A stretch of 7,828 nt of DNA. It comes from CAZTLI01 sp964614375 (GTDB lineage: Bacteria > Chloroflexota > Anaerolineae > Aggregatilineales > Phototrophicaceae). This document shows positions 6,037-7,828 of the stretch, piece after piece (the first letter of the stretch is position 1; every line of letters starts with the position of its first letter). Under the pieces are notes generated by a model, which ran no database searches, was not told the origin of the DNA, and was given only the letters and a program-made list of their open reading frames with translations. The DNA is taken from positions 1 to 7,828 of the forward strand of contig CAZTLI010000251.1 of NCBI GenBank assembly GCA_964614375.1, read 5' to 3'. The position numbers and the translations under genes were made by a program.

Positions 6037-7044
6037 ATGGGAACACGACCCATTAACCGAACGGAACGACTGAGTACAATAGAAAAATTGCTCTTCCGCA
6101 GTCCCAGCGGTTTACGCGCTGTCGAAATTGCACAGGTCTGTGGTGTGGATCGTCGTACTGTTTACCGCGACCTCGCGCTATTGGATGATATCGGTGTGCC
6201 GATTCACCAACAAGATGGACGATTTTTCCTTAATCACGAACAATATTTTGCCACAGTACGCATGAGTTCCAGTGAAGCCCTTTCACTGTATCTCGCGGTT
6301 CGCTTGCAGTCGCTGCATACGAGCATACAAAACCCATATCTCGTGTCGGCTTTGCGTAAGTTAGCAAACGCGCTGCCCGAACCGGGGGCCTCGCATGTGG
6401 CGGTCATGACCGAAAGCACCAGTACACGGTCTGTAGATCGCGGATTGGTCGCGGTGATGGATACGATTGTGCAAGCGTGGAGCGAAAAGCGCAAAGTCAA
6501 AATCTGGCATACTTCGCCCTCTGAACGTAAGGCTTCAGAACGTAATTTTGCAACGTATTTTATTGAACCATCGCCGCAGGGTGAGTTGTACATTGTTGGG
6601 TTTGATGAGCATTCGCGCCGCGTCCGCGCATTTCCAATGGCACATATTAAACGCGCTAAACCCCTTCGTATGACGTATGATTTGCCGTCCCGGTTTGACC
6701 CGCGTCCCTATTTGGCACAGGCGTGGGGCATCAGTGATACCCATCACGACGAAGCGACAGAGGTTGTCCTGCTCTTCGACACCGAAGTGACACCCCAGTT
6801 GTTAAGTCGTGTCGGGCAGCAATCGCCGTATGTGCAATTGTTGGATAGTGGTCGGTGTTTGTTGCGGGTCATTATCGCGCATTGGCAGGTTATGCTCCCC
6901 TGGATTCGGTCATGGGGCGCGCATGTGGAAGTTATCGAACCATCGGCTTTGCGCCAGATGATTGCGGACGAAGCCGAAAAGATGCTCAGCCGTCATCGCG
7001 GCACATCAAATATGCTGGCACAAGAAACAGGCCGCTCCGGTTGA
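6037..7044 (+). CDS. HTH-WYL-WCX transcriptional regulator (DeoR/YafY-like)
   Basis: This 335-residue cytosolic DNA-binding regulator has the three-part layout of the WYL family. An N-terminal winged helix-turn-helix spans about 9-65, with AVEIAQVCGVDRRTVYRDLALL as helix-turn-helix core, the recognition helix starting near 38 and a wing at GRFFL. A WYL domain spans about 136-208, with core ELYIVGFDEHSRRVRAFPMAHI; the name-giving Trp-Tyr-Leu is Leu-Tyr-Ile here (184-186), while the Arg of RAF (197) is kept. A WCX domain spans about 241-318 (EVVLLFD, then WIRSWGAHVEVIEP and LRQMI). WYL domains are thought to sense ligands such as nucleic acids or nucleotides, and WCX aids oligomerisation; the ligand here is unknown. 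The start ATG at 6037 has GAGGG 7 nt upstream; an in-frame TTG at 6010 is at or before the predicted RNA start. It may control the flanking glycosidase-like genes, or itself; no operator was identified. Confidence 0.92.
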   Translation: MGTRPINRTERLSTIEKLLFRSPSGLRAVEIAQVCGVDRRTVYRDLALLDDIGVPIHQQDGRFFLNHEQYFATVRMSSSEALSLYLAVRLQSLHTSIQNPYLVSALRKLANALPEPGASHVAVMTESTSTRSVDRGLVAVMDTIVQAWSEKRKVKIWHTSPSERKASERNFATYFIEPSPQGELYIVGFDEHSRRVRAFPMAHIKRAKPLRMTYDLPSRFDPRPYLAQAWGISDTHHDEATEVVLLFDTEVTPQLLSRVGQQSPYVQLLDSGRCLLRVIIAHWQVMLPWIRSWGAHVEVIEPSALRQMIADEAEKMLSRHRGTSNMLAQETGRSG

Positions 7045-7052
7045 GCAGCCTG
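7022..7052 (-). terminator. Intrinsic terminator candidate for the leftward glycosidase-like gene, overlapping the WYL stop codon
   Basis: CAGGCCGCTC (7028-7037) pairs with GAGCAGCCTG (7043-7052) around CGGTT: nine of ten positions pair, with one C/A mismatch. Read on the minus strand the stem is followed by TTTCTTG, a short T-rich stretch, so it fits termination of the gene ending at 7091. Read on the plus strand there is no T-run, so it is a poorer terminator for the WYL gene, whose stop codon is within the loop and stem. Confidence 0.5.
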
Positions 7053-7090
7053 CCTCGCAACATATTTACTTCTGATTGTAACGACAACTG

Positions 7091-7828
7091 CTATGACGAA
7101 GGTTCTTCGGTCACTGCCGGGTCAGGCGCGGTTGTATCGCCACCTAAATCGCCCAATCCACCGCCTTCGGTTGTATCTGTATCACCTGTATCGGTCATAG
7201 AGTCGTCTGTTGTCGCCGCCGGTTCATCAACAGGTTGGGTCGTCTCGTCTGCGGGTGCTGATGTTATGGCTTGCTGCACCGTATTGAACGATGGACGCTG
7301 GGTGTTGTTAGGGCCGATGAGACTGTAGTAGCAGTATTCGAGTGGATCGACCAGACCTTCCCTTGGGCGCTCACAGCCATTGAGACTGGAGACAAACATG
7401 GGGCCGACAAAACCAAGTTCGCGTCCAAGTTCGAAAGCGCGCGGTATATAAAGTGCTTGTTCGCTCAGGCTAGTATAGGTGACAAAGACATTATCCCGAA
7501 TAGGCGAGGTGGTGTCTTCGCTGGTGCCCCAGCTAAAGCGCGTAATCCATAAGGAGGTTGCGCTGTCGCCATTTTGAACCATGATGCTCCGATAGGCTTC
7601 CACTGTGTTGAGGAAATAGAATGTCGGGTGTTCGTAATGCGTTTCGACGCCTGTCGGTTGGTCACAGCAGCGGGCATCAGGCGGATTTGCCCAGCCAAAC
7701 GGATGCACACCAATCCCATCGCTGACATCGGCAATACCGTTGTCATACATGCGTTGCAGGAAGGTGCGGTCATTTATCGCGTTAAAGCCGTCATCAACAT
7801 TCGTTGGCGCGAGTCCTGCGGTGATAAC
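7091..7828 (-). CDS. Glycoside-hydrolase-like (GH39/GH5-type barrel) extracellular protein, C-terminal part
   Basis: The frame is open to the right edge, so the start is outside the window; 245 residues are visible and the stop is TAG at 7093-7091. An internal Met at 7750 is not a likely start, because family-like sequence (VITAGLAPTN, a DDRxFL-like NDRTFLQRMY) precedes it. The rest follows the second half of a TIM-barrel glycosidase of the GH39/PslG-like kind: DGIGVHPFGWANPPDAR, YFLNTVEAYRSIM, LWITRFSWG, a helix with AFELGRELG, VGPMFVSSLN and a closing RPSFNTVQQ. The b7 strand that normally reads W(V/L)TEFGW has Arg where the nucleophile Glu is expected (R97 of the visible part, 7538-7540), so hydrolysis by the usual mechanism is doubtful. 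Cysteines at 54, 55, 152 and 166 could form disulfides. The last 55 or so residues are an acidic, Thr/Gly-rich disordered tail. The export signal would lie beyond the window. Confidence 0.8.
   Translation of the reverse strand, partial: VITAGLAPTNVDDGFNAINDRTFLQRMYDNGIADVSDGIGVHPFGWANPPDARCCDQPTGVETHYEHPTFYFLNTVEAYRSIMVQNGDSATSLWITRFSWGTSEDTTSPIRDNVFVTYTSLSEQALYIPRAFELGRELGFVGPMFVSSLNGCERPREGLVDPLEYCYYSLIGPNNTQRPSFNTVQQAITSAPADETTQPVDEPAATTDDSMTDTGDTDTTEGGGLGDLGGDTTAPDPAVTEEPSS

Noticed and set aside
1..7828. CRISPR array, tRNA, rRNA, insertion sequence or phage module
   Set aside because: No regularly spaced direct repeats, cloverleaf, rRNA-like stretch, transposase or terminal inverted repeats were seen on reading both strands by eye.

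Overview
The window looks like chromosomal DNA from a member of the Chloroflexota (Anaerolineae or a relative). This is inferred from three things: Hanks-type Ser/Thr kinases with Chloroflexota-style architectures, secreted glycosidase-like proteins, and a Thr/Pro-rich 'TPTP...TPRP' tail of the kind common on surface proteins of that phylum. No rRNA or other taxonomic marker is present, so the placement is tentative. The run of ten N's (4592-4601) shows that this is a draft scaffold.

Layout: (1) 3-248 (+) is the C-terminal end of a dGTPase-like HD-superfamily triphosphohydrolase. (2) 296-1633 (+) is a Ser/Thr kinase with a non-RD catalytic loop (HAD), a Pro-rich linker with three TGPY motifs and a C-terminal membrane helix. 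(3) 1646-3379 (-) is a second, canonical RD Ser/Thr kinase with one membrane helix and a jelly-roll (DUF1080/LamG-like) ectodomain. The two kinase genes converge with 12 bp between their stop codons. (4) 3380-3627 is a divergent intergenic region with candidate promoters for both sides. (5) 3628-5959 (+) is a secreted, multidomain glycoside-hydrolase-like protein interrupted by the N gap. (6) 6037-7044 (+) is an HTH-WYL-WCX transcription regulator. (7) 7091-7828 (-) is the C-terminal part of another glycoside-hydrolase-like extracellular protein; its start lies beyond the right edge. A strong hairpin overlaps the WYL stop codon and is placed to end the leftward gene.

How the genes may work together (inference): two membrane-anchored kinases, one with a probable carbohydrate-binding-type ectodomain, sit next to secreted glycosidase-fold proteins and a WYL regulator. 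This suggests a locus for sensing or handling envelope or extracellular polysaccharide. Both glycosidase-fold proteins appear to lack the expected catalytic nucleophile Glu (Asp in one, Arg in the other), so they may bind sugars rather than cut them. No CRISPR array, tRNA, rRNA, insertion sequence or clear phage element was seen.
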